Source of the DNA: Gibbula magus
Lineage: Eukaryota > Mollusca > Gastropoda > Trochida > Trochidae
Direction of reading: 5' to 3'
DNA: 64,000 bases
NCBI GenBank assembly: GCA_936450465.1
Contig: OW388304.1
Span: 11,378,708 to 11,442,707, forward strand
Below the pieces are notes generated by a model. That model searched no databases and had not been told where the DNA came from. It worked only from the letters and a program-made list of their open reading frames with translations. The position numbers and the translations under genes are program-made. This document shows, in pieces, positions 11,282-23,416 of the stretch (position 1 is its first letter; every line of letters begins with the position of its first letter).

Positions 11282-12096
11282 CAGTGCTACAGATAAACTG
11301 CGTATCTGCGTATTTTACGCACTTAAATTGTTAAAAACGTATTTAAAGAAAAAATTGGGAGTACAGATATGTAGGCATTTTCTTTAAAACTCAATACAAT
11401 CATAATATGTATCGTAATGTACGCAATAGTTTGGAAACACTAGCGTATTTGAACATAAACTTGCCACGATTTGATATCAAAGCTCTACATCAGTGTTTGA
11501 CATGTATAAACCGATGCCTCTGTTGTTTTAGATTATGGGGAATCTGAACAATAAATCTCATAAAACTCTAGAACAGTATTTGTTTGTGTACAACGAAGCC
11601 TCCTCAATAATGTTAGTTGTTTTACTATCACCATGTAAGTTATCAAAATGGCACTGTCAGTCGGTGGTCTTTCTTTTTGTAACAATTTGTTACAAGCTAA
11701 GAAAACATTAATTTAGTTTTAGACAATTGTTTCATCAAACGTGGAAGAATTAAAATAAGTCTATAGATGACTAATTATTCTGTGAAATGACAACAGATAC
11801 AGTTATTTCATTTACTCTTTTAAAAATGATACAAAATGATGACACAAAAAATTGAAAAAATTGAAGAAGTACATTAATTGATTTCAACATCTTCAATACA
11901 TGTAAGATATAAATTTATAACCTAATCATATAAAATCTGGAGTGTAGAGTAATCCCATTTTTTATATAAAATACCCAATTGTCAGAAATCAGAGGAGTAC
12001 CATTTCACTGAATACGCAATCAAAATCGAATTTACTCAATGGTAACAAAATCATGGGGTAAATACCCAATAGGTCTAAAAATTATCTGGAACACTG
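11282..12096. mobile_element. Non-autonomous hAT-like element, ~815 bp
   Basis: The left end CAGTGCTACAGATAA is matched from the right by CAGTGTTCCAGATAA. The direct repeat ATTTATT (7 bp, or 8 bp if the shared C is counted) flanks it at 11275-11281 and 12097-12103. CAGTG starts and 7-8-bp target sites fit hAT elements. No long ORF remains inside. Confidence 0.7.
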
Positions 12097-12103
12097 ATTT
12101 ATT

Positions 12104-14299
12104 CATCTCAACTCATGTCCTTGACCTATATGATAATGAGTGTTTGTGATGTTAGTAACAGTATTTAATTCGTAAGTCATTCTATTTGAAGAATTGTATA
12201 ATGAATAACCCCCCAAAAATTAAGTTTTTCCTCCTAAATTAAAAACATTAACTGTCTTCCTGCAGAGGGTCAAATAACCTGCCGAAAATGTAAGAAATCC
12301 AGTGGGCTGACAATTTGAACATTTATAGTGGGTTCTTTTTTTTATTTGACAGAAGTTAAAACATCTCAAAATGGTTCTAAAGATTATTTCTGTGTACCGG
12401 TATTTATTTTCTTGCCAAGTAATCTGTCAGAACATTTTGCAAAGTCTTTTCAAAATATTTACTTTTGAAATGTTAACAAGCAAATGTGCAGCCTTTAAAT
12501 AGTAAAAGTTGCTGCCTAACACTTTTTGACCAATCTCTGAGCACGGTATCTGCTGCTCTACACGTACACACAAGATTAGCTCGTATAAATAGGAAGTGTT
12601 CAATGGTTGCGTCACTTCTGTCACCGGCTAAGGTGAAGAATCATAGTTTTCCTTGTTCTTGATGGTTGTGTTGAGTTTCATTTGCGTTCAATTCGGTATC
12701 CATTGTGAGTATGTCTCTGATATAAATTTCTGATTTAAACAAAATGTTTTTAAGTGCAGATTGGGTATGTTTATTTTTTGCAGTTTAAATATTGATATTT
12801 AAATATGTGCACAAACATGATGTATAAGTTACTCCATTGATATGATATGAGTAATTTAAGGTTATGGTATGAATGATAATGAATCCAAAATATTACCGGT
12901 ACTTACTTTAACAAAAGTGTATCAATTTTCTAAGAATCATAACTGACATGAAATTCTTTCAAGACCAATAATAATTTAAAAAAATAAGAATTGTAACATT
13001 CTTATATTTAAGCCAATGATGTAAAGGTTTTACTGTTTATTTGATTCTGTCGGGACATTCATTCAAGATTGAATAAATATGAAATCAGATAAAGATGATG
13101 ACATTGTTTCAAGTTGGAAACTTTTAAGGAGAGATGAAGAAAAGTAACCAAGTATGGGAAATCTTCATATTATGTGTGTAATACAATGTAATAACAGACA
13201 TTAAAGACTAAAGCCTACAAGCCACACACCTTGCTGCGTGATATACATAGTTATCACCTGATGGTGTTATATAACCTAGTAATTGCGGCATATGGTGCCA
13301 ATAGTCATTGCAGTAAGTGTTATATGTGATAGACGATGGGTGATGATTACTGCACATACCTTCAACCTCCTGAGGTGAAATGTGATCTTTGAGAAAATAA
13401 TTTGATATTTATCAATTCAATATGTATATGAACCATCAGAGCCTATTTGAAACCTAAAATTTATTCCATAAATTTGTTTTTATTTAATGAATAAGTATAT
13501 GACTATTGACTTATTCCTCACTATTTTTTACATTAAGTATTCATATGGCTTGCCTTGCATAACTAATTATATAGACTTTATGTAAGGCTTCTAATCTTGA
13601 TAATCTTCAAACAAGACTGACCGCCTGAGTATTAGCATTTATTATACTGGTATTCCAAATGATTTTCCAGTGGAGACAATCGTGATGAAGAATTTACAAA
13701 AAAATATAGAACAATGTATTATTGCACTCAATGACTTCTGAATATAAGAAGGATATACTGTTAATAGCACTAATATTTTATTCTGAAATGTTCGGAATGG
13801 GTGCATGAGAGGTAGGTTATATCAAGAAGGAATATCATCTTAACTGTTAATAAGAAGGTAATATAAGTCCTTGATATACTCAATAACTACCGTATACTTA
13901 AATTAAAGCCATTGTTGATCCTGACACAAATCCTTATCCACAACAAAAGGATCAGGTTGAAGAATTTACTCAGATAAGCAAACACTAAGTTCATCATTCC
14001 CATGAGGCCCCAGGTTAATAGGCTGTCAGTCCTGGACTTGCTGATTGAGTGAGCAGACGCCAACTGAAATGGAGGCTGTACATTCCGTTTACTCATGTCC
14101 AGAGCAAGCTTTTATCTCAGAGGTGAACCTTTAGTAACTTTTCACTTTTGTTTTCCTCTTTCCCTGTGACAACTCCAGTATCTAAAACAAATATTTCAAG
14201 AAGCTGGAGTTTCAAAAGTGCGTAAACTGTATCAGTGCAATAACATTGTGAGTCACCGATTTATTTACCCTCTACCAACTTCTCTTGCAATAAGTCATC
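12104..14299. other. No feature recognised
   Basis: AT-rich sequence with only short, low-complexity ORFs on either strand. None has a plausible start context, splice sites or a recognisable domain, and I see no inverted-repeat element or tandem array here. Confidence 0.5.
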
Positions 14300-14585
14300 A
14301 ACCCGCCAGTTTTTATCACTGACTTATTTAAACCTTGCTGCATTTCCTTAACGTTTATGTACTAGCATATTTGTATGATGCACCTGAACTTCATAGCATG
14401 CTCTTCCATGCTATCACAGAAATGTTTTAAAATGCAGCAAGGCTTAAATTAGTCAATGATGGAATCTGGCGGGGTTGCTAGCATAGTGGTACAATGCATT
14501 TATACTTCATAGTGTGCTCTGTTATGCCAGCACAGAAATGTTTAAAAAATGCAGCAATGTTTTAATTAGCCAGTGATGGAAACTG
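14300..14585. mobile_element. Foldback MITE plus extra 3' half
   Basis: Inverted ends AACCCGCCAG...CTTGCTGCATTT (14300-14345) and AAATGCAGCAAGGCTTAAATTAG...GGGGTT (about 14432-14476) belong to the same family as 136-529. A second right half (about 14500-14585, ending AATTAGCCAGTGATGGAAAC) follows, suggesting a tandem or rearranged copy. It directly abuts the 24-bp minisatellite downstream. Confidence 0.65.
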
Positions 14586-14635
14586 GTGCAAGTTCTGACT
14601 TTCGAGGGAAGTGACTCTTTACCTGCTGGTCCCTG

Positions 14636-15403
14636 TATCTCCCCGTATAATAACAGCTGTATCTCCCTGTATAATATCAGCTGTATCTCCCCGTATAATA
14701 ACAGCTGTATCTCCCTGTATAATATCAGCTGTATCTCCCCGTATAATATCAGCTGTATCTCCCCGTATAATATCAGCTGTATCTCCCTGTATAATATCAG
14801 CTGTATCTCCCCGTATAATATCAGCTGTATCTCCCTGTATTATATCAGCTGTATCTCCCCTTATAATATCAGCTGTATCTCCACGTATAATATCAGTTGT
14901 ATCTCCCCGTATAATATCAGCTGTATCTCCCTGTATGATATCAGTTGTACCTCCCCGTATAATATCAGTTGTACCTCCCCGTATAATATCAGCCGTATCT
15001 CCCCGTATAATATCAGCTGTATCTCCCCGTATAACATCAGCTGTATATCCCCGTATAATATCAGCTGTATCTCCCCGTATAATATCAACTTTATCTCCCC
15101 GTATAATATCAGTTGTATCTCCCCGTATAATATCAGCTGTATCTCCCTGTATAATATCAGTTGTACCTCCCCGTATAATATCAGCTGTATCTCCCCGTAT
15201 AATAACAGCTGTATCTCCCCGTATAATATCAGCTGTATCTCCCCATATAATATCAGTTGTATCTCCCCGTATAATATCAGCTGTATCTCCCCGTATAATA
15301 TTAGCTGTATCTCCCCGTATAATATCAGTTGTATCTCCCCGTATAATATCAGCTGTATCTCCCCGTATAATATCAGTTGTATCTCCCCGTATAATATCAG
15401 CTG
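14636..15403. repeat. 24-bp minisatellite, ~32 copies
   Basis: The unit reads CTGTATCTCCCCGTATAATA followed by TCAG, with little length variation. Variants are CCCC/CCCT before GTAT, AATAACAG for AATATCAG, and TTGTACC for CTGTATC. Because 24 is divisible by three and no unit contains a stop in some frames, the array is open in two + frames (8-residue repeats CISPYNIS and AVSPRIIS) and partly on the - strand. No start context, splice site or signal peptide supports translation, so these ORFs are treated as by-products. Confidence 0.95.
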
Positions 15404-15465
15404 ACGTAATCCCTCCGTTACAATCGGAGTGCTTCTTGATCAGAAACAGAATTCTGATGTGTTGA

Positions 15466-17129
15466 ACTGTTACAATTGTAAAAGAGGGTATGTGGGAGGA
15501 ATAAATCTTAAGTCATGTGAAAATTCCAGAATATCCTTTAGCCAGTGGCCAATTATATATTTCAATTGGTAATGGGATAGATTCATGTAAATGGGCCAAT
15601 CAAAATGATTCAGCAGCAATTGTTGTAGCAGTTAAGGTGTTAAAATGCTATGTTCAGTATTTTCTTAAACTAAAGATTAACATAATAATTTCAGCACGTC
15701 TGAGATAGACTTGCTTCAACTTGAGCCAAGATCTATTGGTGTTATTTCCCATTTACCGCTATAGAACCCTTGACTTTTCTTTGAAGTAGTCATCAGTTGT
15801 TGTGGATGTTGATGTTGTGCTGTTATCACTTGAGAGCTTCCGGCTGTGGCTTTGGTCACTGTGAGTTGAATGTCATTCTGGTTCCAGGTCAGATTGAGGA
15901 ACTTGTGTTGGCGTAGATCTGTACTTTGTTATATCATGTAGTGTCAGTGTATAAAATGAGCTTGAAAAGTAGCCAGCCCACATGTGTAAGTTTATCTTGA
16001 TTAAATTGCAAAATTTTAAAATCCCTCAAAAAGCTGCAGCTTGGACCAAAAGTTATCAGGATCCGGGCTGTGTAGTTCATACACTACTGTATTTCCTAAA
16101 AACAAAGTTTTATCATTAACTTTCATGTAAAGGTGAACAATTAATAAATTGAAATATCTAAAATTGTAAAATGTGATCAGTTATCTGTGTGATGTAAAGG
16201 TGACTCTTTTACTGGCTTTCCTAGTACCTGCTTGTTTGACTAGTGTGATTACTCAGACAGGCAAGCAGGAAAACAAGAGGTTCCTCTTAGGATCAAAGGT
16301 TCAGAGAAAGGAGCTTGGCAAATTTAACTCCAGAGAAGATACCATTTCGGTGCAATGCCATGTTTGATGATGCTAACCATCGTTTGCAGGTTGCACTGTG
16401 GCACAAAGGTCCTTCAGTATTTTCTGCTGTAATAATGTTGACCATCACGATGCAACCAAAATAATGTCTCGAAAGTACTCTTCAAACCAAAACTCGTCAA
16501 TAATTCAGTCAGAATGGTTCCATTGGTGGATCCAAGAAATTTCAAAAGGGGGATGGGGGTCACATTATTGTAAGAGGAGGAGAGGAGAGAAGGGGATGTT
16601 GGCTTCACCCTCAAGAGGGGGGGGGGGGGGGGGAGGTCTGAGGGATTTGAGGGCTGTTGAACCACCCCTCTGGATTTGCTTCCATTGATTCATTTTCATG
16701 ATCCATATAGATTTATAACATCAGCTTTTACTGTGATGAAGCGTGAAGATCTGGACACCAGATTAACTGTAATTCTCCAGGCAATTTAGGCAGGTAGTGA
16801 TATTCCAGCTTAGATGGTGTCTATACCCATCTGTGTGAATACTTTCCCACCTTATAGTGTGGTCTTTGAGTGGCCAGCGGGGATCACCAGCACATGTACC
16901 CTCCAGTCTTGCAACATTTCACTCTTTCTGTGTCTTGGTATTATATTTAGGTTGCTATTTTCTAGATTAATGTATTCCAGGTTTTCTAGAGGGAAAGATT
17001 TTCATTGTTATCAGAGTTTTTATCAGTGTAGATCAAAACGTGTTGCTATGACTTGCATCACTATAGTTATAGTCTTTCTAAGCTTGGATTTTGTGTCAAG
17101 AAACCATTTCTGAAGATTTTTGCAGGAAC
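15466..17129. other. No gene recognised; G17 tract at 16617-16633
   Basis: Only short ORFs without recognisable domains. A 17-base G run lies within a purine-rich stretch (16540-16635). GTGGATCCA near 16527 and TCTGGATTTGC near 16670 look like eroded ends of a short repeat, but this is weak. Confidence 0.45.
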
Positions 17130-18411
17130 TCTTTAAAAGGAGGTTCTATCGGGGTATTTTTTTTGGAAACGAATTTCGTGAGGATATTCCTGTTTACACA
17201 TATATGCTATTAATACATTATTAAAACAGTAAAATTGAAATATATTAATGAAATTAATACTTTGATGACTTTACATTTCATAGCTTGATAAAGACGCACA
17301 TTTGTTGAAAAATAAAAACAATGAGAATTGAAGCCATTCATCGGTGCTGCGAGTGGGGAAAATTTTGCTACGACCTAATAGCATATTGTTTATTAGTTTT
17401 ATGAATATTTTATGATATATTACAAGAATCAGAAATCACGGGGGTTACTGGTAGTTACAAATACAGAATGAAATGGGAACGAGATTTGGAATGTCAAATC
17501 AACGAAACTGAATGGAAATATATAAACCAATTGCCTTTTATATCCAATCTAAGTTCAAAAACAAAATGGTTTCAATATTCAATTCTACATAGAATACTCC
17601 CGACAAATGATCTCCTGGATAAGATGAAAATCAAAGATGACAATAAATGTAGCTTCTGTGTGGACGAAATAGAGACCATAAGTCACCTTTTCCTTGAGTG
17701 TCCTACTGTCAAAAATATTTGGAATAAAGTTAAGGAATGGATAGAGACAAACACACAAGCAAACATAAACCTCTCAAAAAGGAATATTTGCCTTGGATAT
17801 CCTGAATATAGAAACAAAGTATTGAATATGATCATCACAACTGTTAAGTACACATTATTCAAAACAAAGCAAAATGGACTGAAACCAAACATAACCTACA
17901 TCAAGAATGACATCAAGAAAGCTTACAATATTGACAAATATAACGCATACTCAACTTGCAACTATTCTAAATTCATGACATTCTGGTCAACCTGTCATTT
18001 GCTATTAAAGATTAATGTTAAACAAATTCATGTTGATATTCCTTTATTTCACCTAAACTGAAAACTCTCAAAATCGATCGAATCTGAAGCTTGATTAGAA
18101 CTAATGATGATGAGTAAATTGTTATACTCATCTATGTTACCAGCTTCTGCCAAAGTGTTTGTATGCTTTTCGTTGTAAACAAATTTGTATATGTAATGAG
18201 CATGTACATGTACCACAAAAAGAAATAAATAAAAAAAATAAATAAAGTTTTATGAATATATACTATGTGAATATTCTATCAGTGCATATGTTTAATTATT
18301 GCCAAAATTTAAAATTTGGTTAAATTTAGTGTGTTTTCATTTCACGAAATGCCAAGAAACCAAGATGGCTGATGCTGCCGGTCGATCAGTGATAGAACTT
18401 TCCCTTTAAGG
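17130..18411 (+). mobile_element. TTAA-flanked MITE, copy B, split by a LINE
   Basis: Outer ends read TTTAAAAGGAGGTTCTATC on the left and GATAGAACTTTCCCTTTAAG on the right, so TTAA borders both sides. The left part (17130-17408) and the right part (18246-18411) align with copy A at 4309-4713, giving an original element of about 430 bp. The interruption is the LINE tail at 17409-18245. Confidence 0.75.
17409..18245 (+). mobile_element. 5'-truncated non-LTR retrotransposon (LINE) tail
   Basis: The reading frame is open from the insertion junction to the stop at 18059-18061; a methionine at 17468 begins a 197-residue stretch. Numbered from that methionine, residues 61-78 carry a C-x2-C-x8-H-x4-C motif (C61, C64, H73, C78) followed by the P-x-V-x-x-I-W pattern typical of the zf-RVT region after the reverse transcriptase of LINE ORF2 proteins. 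No reverse transcriptase core or endonuclease remains. An A-rich AAATAAATAAAAAAAATAAA tail ends the copy. The 14-bp duplication AGTTTTATGAATAT flanks it (17395-17408 and 18246-18259), as expected for target-primed reverse transcription. The piece is a dead fragment despite its open frame. Confidence 0.88.
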
Positions 18412-19815
18412 AACGTTAAGTATATTGTTTGAGCCAAATTATGTGAAATGGTCAAATGTAAATGGTTTCATTTTACCAAGAAGTAAATTTAGAAGTCCAA
18501 GGTCAGTTGTATTGGTACAAGATAAAGTTGAGCTTGGGAACTCTGCCAATACGGAAATACTTAATTAATGACAATTTTATGACTTAACCTGATTTCATTG
18601 TATTTGCACAACAGTCAACATCTTATTTCCCTTGAAGTCACAAACATAAACAAGATTTGGGAATAGTTATGAAAGTTTCGAACAGACAGATTTGTCCTTC
18701 CCCAAATGTGTGCCTGCACATGCTCAGAATCATATTTGCCAAGTTTGTCTTGTATTGGCCCTGTTATTCCTATATTGGTCCAGTTTGCTCATATTTGACC
18801 CAGTTGTTGAATCATATGGTCTTGGCAGTAATACTGTAAACAATTGATAGTAATCAATAATAACGAGTTACAACAGAATTAGTCAAATATTCCGAAAGCA
18901 GACCAACATCAACAAGTGATCTCCAACCAAAGTCAAATTCATTGCTGTGCCTTTAAGAGCCGTAGTGTCACAATATTACTTGTGAAAAGTGTGCTTATTT
19001 ATCAAATGTTTTTGTTTTGACTGTCATGGCTTCGTCACTCGGTCATGTTTGTCAAACTTCCAGGTCATGTTCTTTTTGACCTCCAGTTTGACCCAACCTT
19101 TGTGACCCGAAAAGGAGACGCGTGTACATTCGCACGTAGAGACGAATTGCATCTTGGGATCATTACTGTTGTCTCAGCAGTATTTCCAAGGGATTTTTAT
19201 ATTTAACTATGAAATTTTTAAAACTCTTTCACAGCAATTTTCTTTTTCTATAATTTCTTTATGTCATTTAATGGCTGCCTGGATCACATGTCTGAACTGC
19301 ATTCTAAGTAGGGTGATGATGATTTTTGTTTACCATTGAAGGTGTTTACCCTTCCAATACCCTGCAGAATTGATCAGTGCAACCCAGGAAGACTTGTGCA
19401 TAATAAGGGCTAAGGTTATTTTTCGTCCAATTGTCACATGCTGTCTATTTGATTGACAAATATATATGGTATTCATTAAATTATGTTGTTTTCGAAATCT
19501 TGAATTTAAAATGGCAAAATGATATTTTTTAATTCAAGTAATTATTATGCTATCATGACATTTCAAAATGTACATTGACACAACTGCTACCTTCACTGAA
19601 CTGCTAATGAAATTTAGCATTGGGGTTTTTTAACGTAGGGAAAGTTGTCTTAGCTAACTAGCAGTTGAACAATTTAACTCGCTTTTTTTCAATGGGTTAT
19701 TTTATTTTTGAATCTATGTTTGAACACGATTGGACCGCTTTTGGCGCCAAATGATATCAACAGAAAATAAAAACACAAAGATATCTTCTAGAAATGTTTT
19801 CACTGTAGTTGATCA
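18412..19815. other. No feature recognised
   Basis: Unique-looking AT-rich sequence. A slightly GC-richer patch with several CpG sites near 19085-19150 has no ORF or splice structure to interpret. Confidence 0.4.
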
Positions 19816-20602
19816 TTTTTATCCCACCGGTATGTAATACCGTGGGATATAGTCATCACCCCGACCGTCTGCCGTCCGTCTGTCCATCTGTCCCTCCGTC
19901 TGTCCGTCCGTAATCATTTCGTTCCTGGAGCAGAACTCGAAAACCGTTCATGATATCTTTCTTAAACTTTCCATGTGTATTACCCACCAACTGAAGTGGT
20001 GCCTTTTGATATTTTCAGATTTCTGAAAAATTTATTTTTGGTCGTTTCCATAGAAACATGTTGAAGTTGGACTTTGTTCAGAGACAGGTTCATTTCTGGT
20101 GCACAGCTCCAAAACCGTTCATCATATCTTCCTAAAAACTTTGCATGTGTATTACCCACTAACCGAAGTGGTGCCTTTTGATATTTTCAGATTTCTGAAT
20201 TTTTTTTTTTTTTTCGTTTCCATAGAAACTTGTTGAATTTGAACTTTGTTCAGAGACAGGTTCGTTTCCGGAGCACAGCTCCAAAACCGTTCATCATATC
20301 TTCCTGAAACTTTGCATGTGTATTACCCATTAACTGAAGTGGTGCCTTTTGATATTTTCAGATTTTTTCTGAAAAATTAATTTTTTTCTGTTTCCATAGA
20401 AACATGAGAGGGATGTTGGTTGTTGTTGATTTTGACTGCTTCTGGAGCAGAAATCTAAAACCCTTAACATACCTGAAACTCAGCATCTGTATTACCCACT
20501 AACTGAAGTACGGTAGTAGATACACAAGTATCTGTCAAAGGTGTGTTTTACAAATTTTGTGGAACCGGTGGGATATGTCATCTTCTGATGACTCTTGTTT
20601 TC
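19816..20602 (+). repeat. GTCCGTCC-type dispersed repeat, family 2
   Basis: It starts with the hairpin ATCCCAC-GGTAT / ATACC-GTGGGAT (19821-19848), then a CCGTCCGTCTGTCC-like tract (about 19868-19912). Tandem units of about 165 bp follow, built on GAGCAGAACTCGAAAACCG, ATGTGTATTACCCAC and TTTCCATAGAAAC. It ends ACCGGTGGGATATGTCATC...GATGACTCTTG. A degraded piece lies at 32370-32560. No transposase is present. Confidence 0.75.
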
Positions 20603-20934
20603 TCAGAAGTTTTTTCCCCATCATCCAGTCATCTTACTCATAACTTTGTTCTAAATATTTACATTTCTCACTGTAAATTTACTCTTTTCACGAGTGACAT
20701 ACTTTTTAGTTTATTCAGTGTTTTTTATTGACTGAGTTTCATGTCGGAGTTTGTAAGACGTGCTTTGACTCCTCATTGAGGGATGTATGGGAGATGATGT
20801 GGGTCAAAGTTCAATCTCATAACCTTGACCTCTTGTGTCTCATTCATATCCTCCATTGTCTGTATTTTGCTATATAAGTAAAAGAAAAGATAAGTAAACA
20901 TGGAGTGTGTACTGATCACTTATTGATAAGGAGA

Positions 20935-20948
20935 GGGGGGGGGGGGGG
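20935..20948. repeat. G14 homopolymer
   Basis: Uninterrupted run of 14 G after a purine-rich lead-in. It is one of three long G or C runs in the window, with 16617-16633 and 42671-42695. Confidence 0.9.
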
Positions 20949-21107
20949 TATATATTGAAAAGGGGTGCAGAATTCACCCAGGGGTCATGATATTTATATT
21001 CAAACTTTTTGAAAACCCAAACCCTGTCTGGATCTGCCACTGTTAAATTATGAGAATGTTTGTAAGATGTGCCAGTATATATGGTTAAGGATGGTTACAC
21101 ATCTTCT

Positions 21108-21344
21108 GTGATGATTCTACTCTGTTATTTTAATACTGAAAAAAAATAAATTTATATAACATATTTAATATTGTTATGATAATTGGGGACTTTTATTATG
21201 TTAATATGTTAATAAATTAATTAGTTGTGATGATTCTGCTCTGTTATTCTAAACCTGAAACAGATTTGTTTTCCAATAGTATAAATATTTAATATTTCCA
21301 TGATAAATGATGACTTTTATTTTGTTAATAAATAAATAACAGGA
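21108..21344. repeat. Diverged tandem duplication, ~120-bp units
   Basis: Two adjacent copies begin GTGATGATTCTACTCTGTTA and GTGATGATTCTGCTCTGTTA. Both continue with an ACTTTTATT(A/T)TGTTAATA block. They have diverged by small insertions and substitutions. No function is suggested. Confidence 0.7.
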
Positions 21345-22229
21345 ACTGAATATCAAGAGAGTTAAATTAAATTATATGATGTGTGTTTCAAAACTAAACT
21401 TTATATTTCTATAAAGAAAGATTTGATAGTAATTATTATATATTACTTTTGCCAGTCACAAATTACATACCAAAATAGTTCTATATGTAAGTTTAGAACT
21501 GATTATCACTTAGATAAACCTGTAATGTTATCATTATAAACGAAAATCAAATAGAATATTTTGAAGAAATTTATTAGTATTCACGAGATCAGTTTAATTT
21601 CAAAGATTGACTGCACATGGGCATGAAGATGATATTTATATATACAAAGAACAAAAAATATTGATTATTTTTTGTTGAAAATCAATATACAATATTTCAA
21701 TATACACAATTGATTTGTACAATAATAATAATTCAAAATGTGTGCTTTCCATAATGTAGATAATAATTTATGTATCACATTTACCAGTAGAGTACATGTA
21801 ATATTCACAGATAAGAGTTTTAACATTATGACTCACACACAAAACACATATGTCAGTTGGTGCAGTCTTTATTTTATACACAGCAGTGGAAAACATGTTA
21901 CAAAAATGGTCACAGCTTTGATAACAAATTATCCTTTCTTTTTAATGTAAGAAAAATAGCTTCAGGAAGGGATTAGCTTATCTCTAAAAGAAATTACAGA
22001 CCCAATGATAGACAAAGAGAATTCTGGTTACGGTGTCAACTTCAAATCCAAATTAATTATATCGCTGCTTCTTTGTTAAATGGCAATGCTCAATTCTCTT
22101 AATACTCACTCTTTGATGGACAGAAAGGCTGTTTCCTGAGCACACGGGCGTACAGGAAATTGTTTTGAATGTGGTGAAGAATACTTACAGCTCGCTAATA
22201 TTATATAATTTCTACATGATTAGAGGATT

Positions 22230-22407
22230 ATAACGTGGTTATATTTGGGATAACACTACCTTCAATAGTACAAATTCTTGTACTTTTTCGGGCCGAGTCC
22301 CATGCGGGATTCGAACCCATGCCCTCAGAGTAAGGCAACTATCGCCAGCATTGACTGTACCAACAGCTTACCACACGACCATTTCGCCTCGAAATGGCAA
22401 GTATTTC
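22230..22407 (-). mobile_element. tRNA-derived SINE, second family, 13-bp TSD
   Basis: Reversed, it has a tRNA-like head (AATGGTCGTGTGGTAAGCTG, box B-like GGGTTCGAATCCC), then GGGACTCGGCCCGAAAAAGT and ACAAGAATTTGTACTATTGA, unlike the other SINE family here. The direct repeat TGATTAGAGGATT flanks it at 22217-22229 and 22408-22420. A second copy is at 46122-46262 and a truncated one at 42425-42507. Confidence 0.85.
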
Positions 22408-23215
22408 TGATTAGAGGATTGTTCAGTATTGGCACACTGATATGATCATTTGCTTTTATGTTGGAATTTATCCATTCTTTTACTGTATATGCTGCTTATG
22501 CTGTGGGAATTGCAGATATATTTTAGTTTCTTTGTCTAAACTTTAAACATTAATTTCAACACACAAATTAGATTTTGATTGATATCTGTGCTTATTGGTA
22601 TGATTTTTGGCATTCTTTTGCATTATTGGAGGCAATTTCTGAGTGACCAATTTACTGGAATAAATTGTTAACAAAACAAATGATCCACAACTTGCAAAGT
22701 TGTCCCAGAAAATCACTGTAGAAGCGGAAGTGTAGAAGTGTCAATCCATTGGTTAAAAATTATAAAGATTTTATTAATTTATTATAAATGCCTAAAATGA
22801 TATTTCTGGCGAATCCATGAAATTTTAAATCCATGGTATATTAACTCTTTTCATTTCAGGGACATCCATTGCAATTTATTGAACAATAACTATCATAAAT
22901 GGTTTATCTTGGCAAAAGAATAAGATGAAATCCAATTATATTTACACTCCATTTCTTTCCCATTCATGAACACCGTTGGCCTATTACATATTATTGAATC
23001 ACATCTGTCACACCCTTTTGTTACCATTCAAACTTTGAACACCTATTCAGTTTGAGCACTGCTTCTTTGTTTAAGTTGGTGACGGTTTCTTTTCATATCC
23101 ACAGGCCTGCCGGCTGCCTCACCCCTGTAAGGAGAATGGACTGTCCCGAGCTTGAAGCTGGGAGTGAGATGATCAATACACCGGTACACTAGTTTGGTAG
23201 AAGGTTCGTTCCAAA

Positions 23216-23408
23216 ATGGAGTTCTGTGGTTGGGATCACAGTCAGAGGATGGATAAGGGGACATTATCGGTCGTCCCTCCGGTTTTGGATACTATATCAG
23301 AATTATACAAACACGTTGTCAAGTGTGTCAGTCATTTTCCCTACAAAAAACGCCTGGTTTTGTATTTTGTGTTCCGAGGAACCAGCGTGAAGGTGGATCT
23401 AGGAGATG
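23216..23408 (+). CDS. Candidate first coding exon of the OTULIN/OTULINL-like gene
   Basis: A 64-codon frame opens at an ATG in good context (AAAATGG, A at -3 and G at +4), with an in-frame TAG 18 bases upstream, and runs into a consensus donor (GATG|GTAAGT). It is richer in G and C than its surroundings, and a possible acceptor (CATATCCACAG, ending 23103) would make 23104-23215 5' UTR. The peptide has no domain I recognise; residues 47-54 (RLVLYFVF) are mildly hydrophobic. It ends in phase 1, and the strong acceptor at 42102-42103 opens in the matching phase, so splicing would give GAT-GCC-AAG and an 890-residue protein. Linkage across 18.7 kb is inference; it could belong to another gene. 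Confidence 0.5.
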
Positions 23409-23416
23409 GTAAGTAG

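Noticed and set aside
14586..15465. 272- and 284-residue ORFs with 8-residue repeats as a structural protein
   Set aside because: They exist only because a 24-bp minisatellite lacks stops in these frames. There is no signal peptide, splice context or non-repetitive coding flank.
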